Shown in pieces: positions 1-7,635 of a stretch of DNA of 64,000 nt. Position 1 is the first letter of the stretch. The number at the start of each line of letters is the position of its first letter. The notes below the pieces were generated by a model. That model was given only the letters and a program-made list of their open reading frames with translations, had not been told where the DNA came from and ran no database searches. The position numbers and the translations under genes are program-made. Source of the stretch: CBDFLD01 sp965249005 (lineage in GTDB: Bacteria; Acidobacteriota; UBA6911); the NCBI GenBank assembly GCA_965249005.1, contig CBDFLD010000020.1, forward strand, positions 434,001 through 498,000, written 5' to 3'.

Positions 1-95
1 GAAGCCAGGAGCACGGCAGCGAGCGAGGCCAGCCGGATCTGCGAACCTCTTGTGCCGAGACATCTCGATGCACATCGAGTCGAAAAGATACTCAT
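1..95 (-). CDS. possible N-terminal fragment of a secreted protein (cut by window edge)
   Basis: Reading leftward from an ATG at 95, an open frame runs off the window after 31 codons. After a short basic segment it becomes hydrophobic (IRLASLAAVLLAS), which resembles a signal peptide, and a GGGAG lies about 9 bases before the ATG. It would be transcribed divergently from the esterase at 242. Only the leader is present, so the product cannot be named and the frame may be fortuitous. Confidence 0.25.
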   Translation of the reverse strand, partial: MSIFSTRCASRCLGTRGSQIRLASLAAVLLA

Positions 96-241
96 TCTTT
101 GGCTCCCAAGGAGTAGCTTGATCGTTAGACCCAGAGTCTATCAAAAGTTGGCGGTTGTGGGCATCAAGAACCGCACTCACTGTGCTAGCATGAATATCCC
201 TAACGTTGCGCTAACGAAAGCGGAGAGCGGAGGCTGGCGGT

Positions 242-1459
242 ATGCGAGGGAGAATGGTGCTACTCGTTCTGTCTGGGGCCGTGATCACGCTCGGCTGTGG
301 TGGGGCGGGAGAATCCGAGACAGGCGGGGGCTTCTATACAACCGAGAAGATCGAGCAAGTGAGCAGTCGAGAGTCCGACGGATGGCAACTCGAATACTAT
401 CGCAATCGGGCGTACACCTGTGGCGTGAGTGGCTATCAAACCTTCGTCTTGGCTTATCGCCAGAAAGATTCCTTGTCCGACCCCAAACCGTTGTGGGTCC
501 GATTGCACGGCGGCGGCGGCGGGAATTGGCTGCCCGACGGGAGCTATACCCCCGAGGGGCACGACCCTCGATCTTTGGACGAAGAGACCGCCCAGCAACT
601 CGCGGGTAGTTTGCGTGAAAAAGGCCTGATTGCAAACGTGACCGACCATGCTGCCGGGTTCCGCTTTTTGCTTCCTTCGCTGTGCGATCATGATTTCTAT
701 AGCGGCACCGGCGAGGTCGATCTCCACAATCCCAATATTCCGGATGAGAATGGGGACCAGCGGCGCGTCGACGGCGCACCAGCGACCCTCTCCGCATTGG
801 CTTTCGCCAGAAGACGCCTCAACGCGACCCACGTTTTTCTCCACGGGACGAGCGCAGGCTCCATGGGGGCAATGACGCTGGCGGCGGAACTAGGACGGCA
901 GGGGGAGCGACTGAGCGGTGCGGTATTGGATAGCTGGGTGCTCAATCCATATCTGCTGGATCTCATGAAGACTGGTTGCCGTTCGGAACGACCGAACAAC
1001 CCCGGGCTCACCGGCGTTCCGACTCCTTCGGAACCGGAGTTGTTTCTGGAGCGTCTCGGCTATTACGGGAGCCCCGAGCATATGCCGGAGGAGTCCGTCG
1101 CAAATGGCCTTGTGCAGACTCCTCTGTTTCTCACCTGGTCGCGTGACGATCCGGGAATGTGCGGTGAAAAGATCCTGACCCTCGAGGATAGCCACGGAGC
1201 CACAGCCAAAGGGGAAGCATCCTGGCTGATGAACATGCCGCTCAGCGAAGCCCTCGATCAACACAATCCCGGTGGGGCCTCTCGCTGGCGGCGCCTATGT
1301 GTGGACAACCCGGAGCTCGATGGTTCCGAGTGCGATCGGCACTCCCCGACTCGATTCAGCGCCGCGGAGTTCGGGGGAGACCGGTCCCGAGAGGGAGAAG
1401 ACTACAATCAAGTGATCATGGCTTGGGTCGGCGAAAGACTCGGAGATGAAATTCCATGA
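242..1459 (+). CDS. lipoprotein alpha/beta-hydrolase (esterase-like)
   Basis: 405-residue predicted exported serine hydrolase. The N-terminus is a short signal peptide ending in a lipobox (ITLGCGG), so it is probably membrane-anchored. Around residue 85 an HGGGGG motif looks like the oxyanion-hole loop of esterases/feruloyl-esterase-like enzymes, and about residue 200 HGTSAGS provides the nucleophile elbow (G-x-S-x-G). An acid and a late His are plausible but not certain. The ATG at 242 is preceded by GGAGG. The substrate is unknown; the family includes carbohydrate esterases, which would suit the sulfatase/glycosidase neighbourhood. Alternative: a pectin-acetylesterase or vtpJ-therm-like protein with the same fold. 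Confidence 0.75.
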   Translation: MRGRMVLLVLSGAVITLGCGGAGESETGGGFYTTEKIEQVSSRESDGWQLEYYRNRAYTCGVSGYQTFVLAYRQKDSLSDPKPLWVRLHGGGGGNWLPDGSYTPEGHDPRSLDEETAQQLAGSLREKGLIANVTDHAAGFRFLLPSLCDHDFYSGTGEVDLHNPNIPDENGDQRRVDGAPATLSALAFARRRLNATHVFLHGTSAGSMGAMTLAAELGRQGERLSGAVLDSWVLNPYLLDLMKTGCRSERPNNPGLTGVPTPSEPELFLERLGYYGSPEHMPEESVANGLVQTPLFLTWSRDDPGMCGEKILTLEDSHGATAKGEASWLMNMPLSEALDQHNPGGASRWRRLCVDNPELDGSECDRHSPTRFSAAEFGGDRSREGEDYNQVIMAWVGERLGDEIP

Positions 1460-1461
1460 AG

Positions 1462-1525
1462 CCGCTTTCCGCTTACCGTCAAGCGCTATCCGTCTACCGC
1501 TCTCCACCTACCGCTTTCCGCGGGG
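1462..1525. repeat. degenerate short tandem repeat (CCGCTTTCCGC/TACCG type)
   Basis: The intergenic stretch after the esterase is built from imperfect copies of CCGCTTTCCG, CTTACCG, CTATCCG, CTACCGCTCTCC and TACCGCTTTCCG. It resembles the low-complexity AGCTTTC/AGCTATC repeats at 11936-12030 and 56938-57110. No gene is visible in it. Confidence 0.6.
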
Positions 1526-1543
1526 TTGTCCTTTTTATCCGTC

Positions 1544-1612
1544 TTAGAAGCCCCGTTGAGATCGTTTCAGGCGGTTGGGGCGGTTAGCGCTCGACGCTGG
1601 ACGGATAGCAGT
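1544..1612 (-). repeat. 70-bp dispersed repeat, copy A
   Basis: Matches 4240-4309 at about 83% identity by eye (shared blocks TTAGAAGCC, ATCGTTT, CGACGCT, GACGGA and others). Both copies sit immediately after the stop codon of a leftward gene (1618 and 4309), so the unit may act as a 3' element. Confidence 0.75.
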
Positions 1613-1617
1613 CCCCC

Positions 1618-2661
1618 TCAGATCCTTCTCACCTTGGCGATCACTTCCGGGTGCGACTTCCAGTCACCCCACTCGGCCTGGGTCGTCGCCACCGACTCCA
1701 ACTGCTCCGCCAGCTGCCAAGCCTCACCGGGACGAGACCGTACGAAGAGTCGTACCGTGCTGGAGCACAGGTCGTGATGTACGGGCCACCATGACTTGCC
1801 GTCCGGCTCGTGGTACTCCGCCTCGACCAGCAGCGTGTCCTCCCCCCGTATCTCGGCCTCCAGCCGCGTCGTCTCGCTCTTGCCCACGAAGCGCCACCAG
1901 CCGGGCCGCACCTCGTTGTGGGCGACCGAGCCGTCGAGGAAAGAGAACTGGCGGTAGTCGGTACCGCTGGCGCGTAGGATGGCGACGTGAAGCGGGTTCG
2001 TGTCCGGCGCGTCTGCGCTCTCGGGAACGCACAAGATCTCCAGCGCGGCATCGGGACGGTCGACAAAGGAAGTGCAGTGGGCCCACAGCCCGTGCGGCGG
2101 ATGGCTGCGGCCCCAGATGTGACACTGCTCGCCCGGGGCGTCGGCAATCTCGACCCGCCGCCCGTCGACTTCGACCCAGCCCTCAAAGAAGGCGTCGAAG
2201 AACGTCGTGATGTGGCCGGCCGGCAGCTTGTCGTAGAGCTCCGGGGGAAAGGGCAGGTAGGGGAAACTATTGGCGACGAAGGAAAGTGCCCAGCTCAGCG
2301 TCTGTCCGCCACCTTCGAGCGTTCCCGAGCAAGCACCGTTGCGCAGCGAGGCTTCGCCGATCCGGAGCGCGAACGGCTCGGCCCCGACGGTGACTTGCGC
2401 GCCCGGTATCTCTCGGGTTAGCCCGAAGCTCTCGGCCCCCGGACGAGAGTCGAAGACGGTCGCCCAGAGCTGACCCGCGAGGGAGTCGGGCCGGCCGACG
2501 CTAGACTGAGCCACGTACCGGATCCACACCCCGAGCCGTGACGCCGGCGCGCTGACGGTCAGGCAGTAGAGCTCGTAGAAGCCCTCGTCGATGCCCCAAC
2601 CGTAGTGTGGGCTGTTCGCCTGCTCCAGGCTCATCACCCCCTGCGCTCCGCTCTCAGTCAT
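1618..2661 (-). CDS. lipocalin-like protein of the AttH/CrtC (hydroxyneurosporene synthase-like) type
   Basis: 347-residue soluble-looking protein with no signal peptide. The start is taken at the ATG at 2661, which overlaps the stop of the FG-GAP gene by 8 bases (2654-2661), so the two are probably translationally coupled. The open frame continues upstream of this ATG, but the extra part is an alternate-frame reading of the FG-GAP gene. Features are an aromatic-rich beta pattern with WGR..PPHGLWAHC and EVDGRRVEIADAPGEQCHIWG around residues 165-200, like the G-x-x-H-x-W-G blocks of AttH/tocopherol-cyclase-like beta-barrels. The likely role is binding or modification of a lipophilic ligand. 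This is a fold-level assignment only. Confidence 0.6.
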   Translation of the reverse strand: MTESGAQGVMSLEQANSPHYGWGIDEGFYELYCLTVSAPASRLGVWIRYVAQSSVGRPDSLAGQLWATVFDSRPGAESFGLTREIPGAQVTVGAEPFALRIGEASLRNGACSGTLEGGGQTLSWALSFVANSFPYLPFPPELYDKLPAGHITTFFDAFFEGWVEVDGRRVEIADAPGEQCHIWGRSHPPHGLWAHCTSFVDRPDAALEILCVPESADAPDTNPLHVAILRASGTDYRQFSFLDGSVAHNEVRPGWWRFVGKSETTRLEAEIRGEDTLLVEAEYHEPDGKSWWPVHHDLCSSTVRLFVRSRPGEAWQLAEQLESVATTQAEWGDWKSHPEVIAKVRRI

Positions 2662-4258
2662 CGGCACTTCCCTCGGGTGGCAGCGTGAGGTGGCAGCTCT
2701 CGACAGCCCGAGCCGGGAAGAAGGCAGACAGCGGCTCCTCGGATCGGATCTGCTCGAGCCAGAAGACGCCATCGTAGGTGCCGCCGTTGCCGCGGGTGGC
2801 GAAGATGTCGACGTCACCGTCGCCGTCGACGTCACGGGGCACAAAACCATCGTACATGCCGCGCACCCGGCGTGAGACGTCGTGGCGCCGCCAGCTCGGC
2901 GACGCGCTCTGTCCCTCCGAGCCTTTGTTCTCGAACCAGTTGAGGCGGCCGGCGATCGAAGTCGCGTCGGCGCTGGCACCATCGTGCTCCCGGGGGGGAT
3001 CGCTATAGCCACCGGTAAAGAGGTCGAGATCGCCGTCGTCGTCCACGTCAACGAGCAGCACACCGGTCGGGTGGTCCGGCGCCAGGGACCCGATGGGATG
3101 GATGACCCAGGGTTGGTCCGAGACTGCCGGCTGCTTCAGCCACACGTTCAGCTCCGGAGTCTCCTGAAGCACGATGTCAAGACGGGCGTCGCCATCGAGA
3201 TCGGCGAAGTCCATGCTCATGCCGGTCAGGCGCCGGGCTCCCCCCTGTTGGGGAGCACTGCGGTTAGTGACCGTGATGGGGTGCTCGTGGAAACGCAGCT
3301 CACCCCCCGGGTTCTCGAGCAGGTTCTCGAACCAGAAGATTCGCGCTTCCGGGCGGCTCCCGCCGACGATGTCGAGATCGCCGTCGCCGTCGAGATCGAC
3401 CGGCTGCGAGTTGACCGGCATCTGCACCCGTGCCAGCACGTGCTCGCTCCAGCTCTCGTCATCCAATGAATCGCCCGCGATCTGGAAGATCGAGATTGCG
3501 GTCAGCGGCCAGTCGGTAGGGAAGCGGTCGGGCACCACGCCGTTGAGAGGCTGAGGATTCTGGTCCGCCTTGTTGGGCGCTACGGCCTCCAGCCGGCCGT
3601 CCTGATTCAAGTCCGCCAGGTAGACCCGGATCCAGGAGCCCCGCTCGCGGCTGATCTGCGGCATGAGGCGCGGCCATTGCCCGCGGCGTGCCTCCTCACC
3701 GCACGGGTTGCGGAAGAGGATCAGGTGGGCCAGCTCGCACGCGACGAGCACGTCCGCACAGCCGTCGCCGTCGAGATCGTCTATCGCGATGTCCTCCGCC
3801 GCTCCGGCCTCCTCGCCCGCAGCCAGGGTGACGAGCTGCCAGCGATCGGGATCGGCACTGCCGAAGGCTATTCGGATGTGGCTGCTGTCTTCGTGCACCG
3901 ACACGATGTCCTCGAAGCCGTCGCCGTCGAGGTCGGCGAGCTCCAGTCCGTCGGCGCCGCGAATAGCCAACCCACCGAGCTGCTCGTCGTCGACCAGATG
4001 CTCCCGCCACGAGATGTAGCGCCCGTCGACGGCGCGCGCTCGGGACGGGGTCTCGGCCACCGTGGGCGGCCGAGACCCCGAAGGCGACTGGGTTGGCATT
4101 GTCGAATCCGATTCGGGGCGGGGCGCCGTGCTGGGACCGTGGCAGCCGAGAGCCGCCACCGCGACGAGTACGGCGACGGTAACCTCGACGGTCGGCGCCG
4201 CGACGACCCAGCGGCCAACCTCCGCCCTACCCTCATCTTTTAGAAGCCGCGTTTGCAT
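2654..4258 (-). CDS. FG-GAP/VCBS repeat lipoprotein
   Basis: 534 residues. After a hydrophobic N-terminus a lipobox (AALGCHG) is followed by a Pro/Ser-rich linker. Seven calcium-binding-like repeats of the form D-x-D-G-D-x-x-D-I/V then run along the protein (DLDGDGFEDIV, DLDGDGCADVL, DLNQDGRLEAV, DLDGDGDLDIV, DLDGDARLDIV, DVDDDGDLDLF, DVDGDGDVDIF), typical of a seven-bladed integrin-alpha-like propeller. It is probably a cell-surface binding protein. The ATG at 4258 falls inside repeat copy B (4240-4309), and a later start is possible. The downstream gene overlaps its stop. No enzymatic domain is seen. Confidence 0.85.
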   Translation of the reverse strand: MQTRLLKDEGRAEVGRWVVAAPTVEVTVAVLVAVAALGCHGPSTAPRPESDSTMPTQSPSGSRPPTVAETPSRARAVDGRYISWREHLVDDEQLGGLAIRGADGLELADLDGDGFEDIVSVHEDSSHIRIAFGSADPDRWQLVTLAAGEEAGAAEDIAIDDLDGDGCADVLVACELAHLILFRNPCGEEARRGQWPRLMPQISRERGSWIRVYLADLNQDGRLEAVAPNKADQNPQPLNGVVPDRFPTDWPLTAISIFQIAGDSLDDESWSEHVLARVQMPVNSQPVDLDGDGDLDIVGGSRPEARIFWFENLLENPGGELRFHEHPITVTNRSAPQQGGARRLTGMSMDFADLDGDARLDIVLQETPELNVWLKQPAVSDQPWVIHPIGSLAPDHPTGVLLVDVDDDGDLDLFTGGYSDPPREHDGASADATSIAGRLNWFENKGSEGQSASPSWRRHDVSRRVRGMYDGFVPRDVDGDGDVDIFATRGNGGTYDGVFWLEQIRSEEPLSAFFPARAVESCHLTLPPEGSADD

Positions 4259-4309
4259 CGTTTTAGGCAGTTGGGGGCGGTTGGCGCGCGACGCTAGACG
4301 GAAAGCGGT
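4240..4309 (-). repeat. 70-bp dispersed repeat, copy B
   Basis: Second copy of the unit at 1544-1612. It fills the whole space between the stop codon of the cytochrome/HEAT gene (4309) and the start of the FG-GAP gene, and contains that gene's apparent ATG (copy A has no ATG at the equivalent place). Confidence 0.75.
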
Positions 4310-7300
4310 CAGCGGCTTTTCTCTTCCCCTCTCACGAACGCGATCAAATCGGCCATTTCCTGGATACTCACACCCTGGTCCAGATCTTCGGGCATGGCCG
4401 AAACGCGTGAGCCGACCATACGCCGAATGTTTCCTCGGGCGATGATGTCCTCTTTGCCCTCTTCTTGCAGAAGCGTAATGGCGGTCGGGGTCTGGCCTGC
4501 GATGAGTCCGACGACACTGGAACCATCGTTCATTTCTACAAAGTACATTTCATAGTTGGACGCAATCGATCGGCTGGGACGGAGAATGTCGGAAAGTAGT
4601 TCCTTTGGAACCCGATTGCTCACGGTGGACAGGTCCGGTCCATAATGAGTTCCAACACCCTTGATCAGATGGCACTTGGAACAGACTTTCTCGAACACTT
4701 GCTTGCCCGCCGCGGGGCTGCCCTCAATTTTCAAGGAAGCTTGATACTTGTCGAGGATCTCCTTGCGATCTTCGGCGTTCTTTTCCAGTGCGGCCCGCGC
4801 ACGCTCGCGAACCGCCGCGTCGCTGTGCATGATGAGAGATCGTTTGTTGCGAAACTCCAGGGTCCAGGGTTGAACCCGCCCTTGGTTGACAGCATCGATC
4901 AACTTGTCGATCCGCTCCGGCTCGGTCAGGAGGGCGTTGCCCGCAGCGCCACGGGTCTTCGGCGTCAGCCGGCCCCACCGGTCGAGGAGAAAGTCCGCGA
5001 CACTCTCCCCAGGGATTTTGCCGAGCGATTCAATGGCGGCCTCTTGGACGACTTCCGGTTCCCGGGGGGTGACCAGATTCTCGAGCATCGATCGGTGAGT
5101 GCCGGGATCGATGAGTCCCACCAGCCGGAGCGCGTCGGCTCTGAGCTCGGGGGCCGTAACCGCATTCGCGGCGATATCTACCGCCTGCTGAAGAACTCTG
5201 GCCAGGCGATCATCCTCGTGCAGAAGATCCAAAACCTCCAGTAACCTCTGGGATGGACGCCTCAACTCGGCGAAGCGACCGAGAGCGAGGCGAAGCAGGG
5301 ATCCCCGCTGGTCGGCGAGATCGAGCCGCCTGGATTCCGAATCCCCCTCCGAACTTTTTTCTGCCCAGTAGACGGGAGATCCCAACCGGGGCGTATCGGA
5401 GCGGACCAGCAATCCCGTGGTGAGTCCCTCGAAGCATGCCGAGCGCCACCACGCAGAACCATCGGATACGGACGCGACGGCCGCCTGGATCAGGTTTCGC
5501 ACCTCTCTCTCCTGCCTCCGGACTCCGACCAGCGAGGCGACCCTCCGGAAGAAGAGCGCATGCTCCGGGCTGGGGGACGAGCCCAGCCGCCGGATTCCCT
5601 CCCGGACCGTGGCGCTGGGATCCTGGAAGGAGGCACTGAGGGCGGCGATTTGCATCCAGGTGTCCTCGACGTTTTCGAAAAGCAGCTCGTGTCGCGCCGC
5701 CTGCGCTTGTTTCCCCGCCATTCCTCCGAGAGTGCAGAGGACCTGCATCCGCACCTTGGGATCCGGATCCCCCACCATGGCCAAGATCCGTTTGGTCAGC
5801 TCCGGGCTTTCAGATATCCGGGACTCGGCCAGCTTCACTCCGTTTTCCCGGATCCCGGGCTCGCTGTCTTCCAGGGCTTGCTGAATCGATCGGAGGTCAA
5901 GCTCTCCCAGCCCCTCGAGCGTCCATAGCGCTCGAAGCCGTGCTGTCGGGTTGGCACTCCCATGAAAGGTCTTCTGCAATGCGGACGCGACGGATGGATC
6001 CTGCCGGTCTACCAGCAAGCGCTGTGCCGTGCGGCGCCACCAGAGGTTCGAGCTTTCCAGGTAGCCGACGAGATCGCGGCTGGGGGCGCTATCGAGAACA
6101 ATGTCATGAATGCTTTGTTTTTCTTCCTTGGGGGATGCATCGGCTGCCGTCGGGACGATTCTATAGATCCGACCCCGGTCTTCCCCGTCGTACAGGCCTT
6201 GGGACTCGTAGACTTCCTTGGCCATCCACTCCGGGTGCTCGATGTAGCGGCGGTAATAATCCAAGATGTAAAGTTCTCCCTCGGGTCCGACGTAGAAATT
6301 GACCGGACGGAACCAACTGTCGGTGGAGGCCAGGAATTCCTTTTCTTTCGTCGCCCGCGACGCGACAAAAGAGGTGCCGGATTCCGACCAGACGTCGCGG
6401 TGGATCAGGTTGTGGGCAGGCTCGGCGACAAATGCGTTCCCGTCGTACGGTGCCGGGAAGTAGCCCCCTCGATACAAAGTCAAGCTGCAGGCGGATGTCA
6501 GCACTCCGACGTCGGTGAGGATCTGGTATTCGGGATTCTCGGTGATGGGATAGACTTTGCACGAATTCCCGTGATCGGACATATCCTGCATCGTCGAGCG
6601 GACCAGCAAATCAGGGTTGCGCTCCAGGTACCTGGCCTCGATGACCTCGTGGCGCGCATGATTGGAGTTGTGCATCGTGAAGTGATGTCCCCAGAGGTCG
6701 AACACATGGCCGAACTGAGACGTTCCGGATAATGCCTCGATCTCGTACGAGTCCGGCCGCAACCTCAAATTTCTGCCTTCGTTCTTCAATCGCGCCGAGG
6801 GCTGATCGGGGAAGTGGAGGTCTTCTCCTTTGTCACCGAACTCGTCTGAGAAAACGATCGCTCGAATGGCAGGTTCGTGCGCCAGGTAGATCCAGTTGTC
6901 GATCCCATAGACGGGAGTGTTGACGGTATGCTGAGGGTTGCTGAAGGCGAAACCTGTGAGGATCACGCGGCGAATATCGGCTCGATTGTCTCCATCGCTA
7001 TCTTCGAAATACACCAGGTCAGGCGCGGCCGTGACCAGAATGCCATTTTTCCAGCGCATCAAGCCGGTCGGAAGTGTCAGGCCATCGGCAAAAACCGTGC
7101 TCTCATCGGGCAATCCATCTCCGTTGGTATCCTGAAGGAGCTTGACCTTCCCGGTCGGTTTTGTGTCCAGGGGATACCCGGAGTTTTCAACCACATAGAT
7201 CCGACCGTTTTCGTCCACTTCCATCGCCACCGGGTCGGTGACGAGCGGTTCGGCCGCGAACAGCTCGATTCGGAAACCTTCTTCGAGCTCAAAACTCTGG

Positions 7301-7476
7301 AGCGCTTCTTCAGGCTCCAGTGGTGAGATTCCAGTCGGCGTCCGGCTGCATCCCATCCAGATGGCCACGGTGCATACCAGGCCCGACAGAAAAAGGAGCG
7401 AGGGACGAGGCCGGCAATGATCTGCAACCCGGGAAGCGGCGAAGCCAATGAAAGTTGAAGTACCTGGTCTTGCCAT
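4309..7476 (-). CDS. PVC-type membrane-bound dehydrogenase/HEAT-repeat/cytochrome c lipoprotein
   Basis: About 1055 residues from the ATG at 7476. That start is preferred over an in-frame ATG at 7527 because it precedes an export signal with a lipobox (IWMGCSR). The N-terminal 450 residues are a glucose/sorbosone-dehydrogenase-like propeller of the 'putative membrane-bound dehydrogenase' family (GFRIELFAAEPLVTDP, DENGRIYVVEN, DTNGDGLPDE). The middle part carries HEAT-like alpha repeats (about 470-870). Near residue 930-950 a single heme site CSKCH opens a PVC-type cytochrome c domain ending with the usual GLIAGQT...RMVGSRVSAMPEDLDQG segment. Known relatives are secreted or periplasmic proteins of Planctomycetes, Verrucomicrobia and Acidobacteria, thought to oxidise sugars and pass electrons to the heme. 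The substrate is unknown. Confidence 0.9.
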   Translation of the reverse strand: MARPGTSTFIGFAASRVADHCRPRPSLLFLSGLVCTVAIWMGCSRTPTGISPLEPEEALQSFELEEGFRIELFAAEPLVTDPVAMEVDENGRIYVVENSGYPLDTKPTGKVKLLQDTNGDGLPDESTVFADGLTLPTGLMRWKNGILVTAAPDLVYFEDSDGDNRADIRRVILTGFAFSNPQHTVNTPVYGIDNWIYLAHEPAIRAIVFSDEFGDKGEDLHFPDQPSARLKNEGRNLRLRPDSYEIEALSGTSQFGHVFDLWGHHFTMHNSNHARHEVIEARYLERNPDLLVRSTMQDMSDHGNSCKVYPITENPEYQILTDVGVLTSACSLTLYRGGYFPAPYDGNAFVAEPAHNLIHRDVWSESGTSFVASRATKEKEFLASTDSWFRPVNFYVGPEGELYILDYYRRYIEHPEWMAKEVYESQGLYDGEDRGRIYRIVPTAADASPKEEKQSIHDIVLDSAPSRDLVGYLESSNLWWRRTAQRLLVDRQDPSVASALQKTFHGSANPTARLRALWTLEGLGELDLRSIQQALEDSEPGIRENGVKLAESRISESPELTKRILAMVGDPDPKVRMQVLCTLGGMAGKQAQAARHELLFENVEDTWMQIAALSASFQDPSATVREGIRRLGSSPSPEHALFFRRVASLVGVRRQEREVRNLIQAAVASVSDGSAWWRSACFEGLTTGLLVRSDTPRLGSPVYWAEKSSEGDSESRRLDLADQRGSLLRLALGRFAELRRPSQRLLEVLDLLHEDDRLARVLQQAVDIAANAVTAPELRADALRLVGLIDPGTHRSMLENLVTPREPEVVQEAAIESLGKIPGESVADFLLDRWGRLTPKTRGAAGNALLTEPERIDKLIDAVNQGRVQPWTLEFRNKRSLIMHSDAAVRERARAALEKNAEDRKEILDKYQASLKIEGSPAAGKQVFEKVCSKCHLIKGVGTHYGPDLSTVSNRVPKELLSDILRPSRSIASNYEMYFVEMNDGSSVVGLIAGQTPTAITLLQEEGKEDIIARGNIRRMVGSRVSAMPEDLDQGVSIQEMADLIAFVRGEEKSR

Positions 7477-7635
7477 TGGTTGACTCCAGTCCTTGTGGGA
7501 CGCGGGATTATAGGATGGCTCCAGCACGGACGAAGTACTAAGAATAGCCCTTTAGAGAAGGTGGTGGCAAGTCTTCCCGCGGGGTCATGGTCGTAGCGGT
7601 GATTGTGAACGGCAATCTAGTTTATCGCCGAGATA

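Noticed and set aside
2662..3063. 134-codon upstream extension of the lipocalin-like gene
   Set aside because: It lies inside the FG-GAP gene and translates to low-complexity Thr/Ser/Arg; the ATG at 2661 fits overlap coupling.
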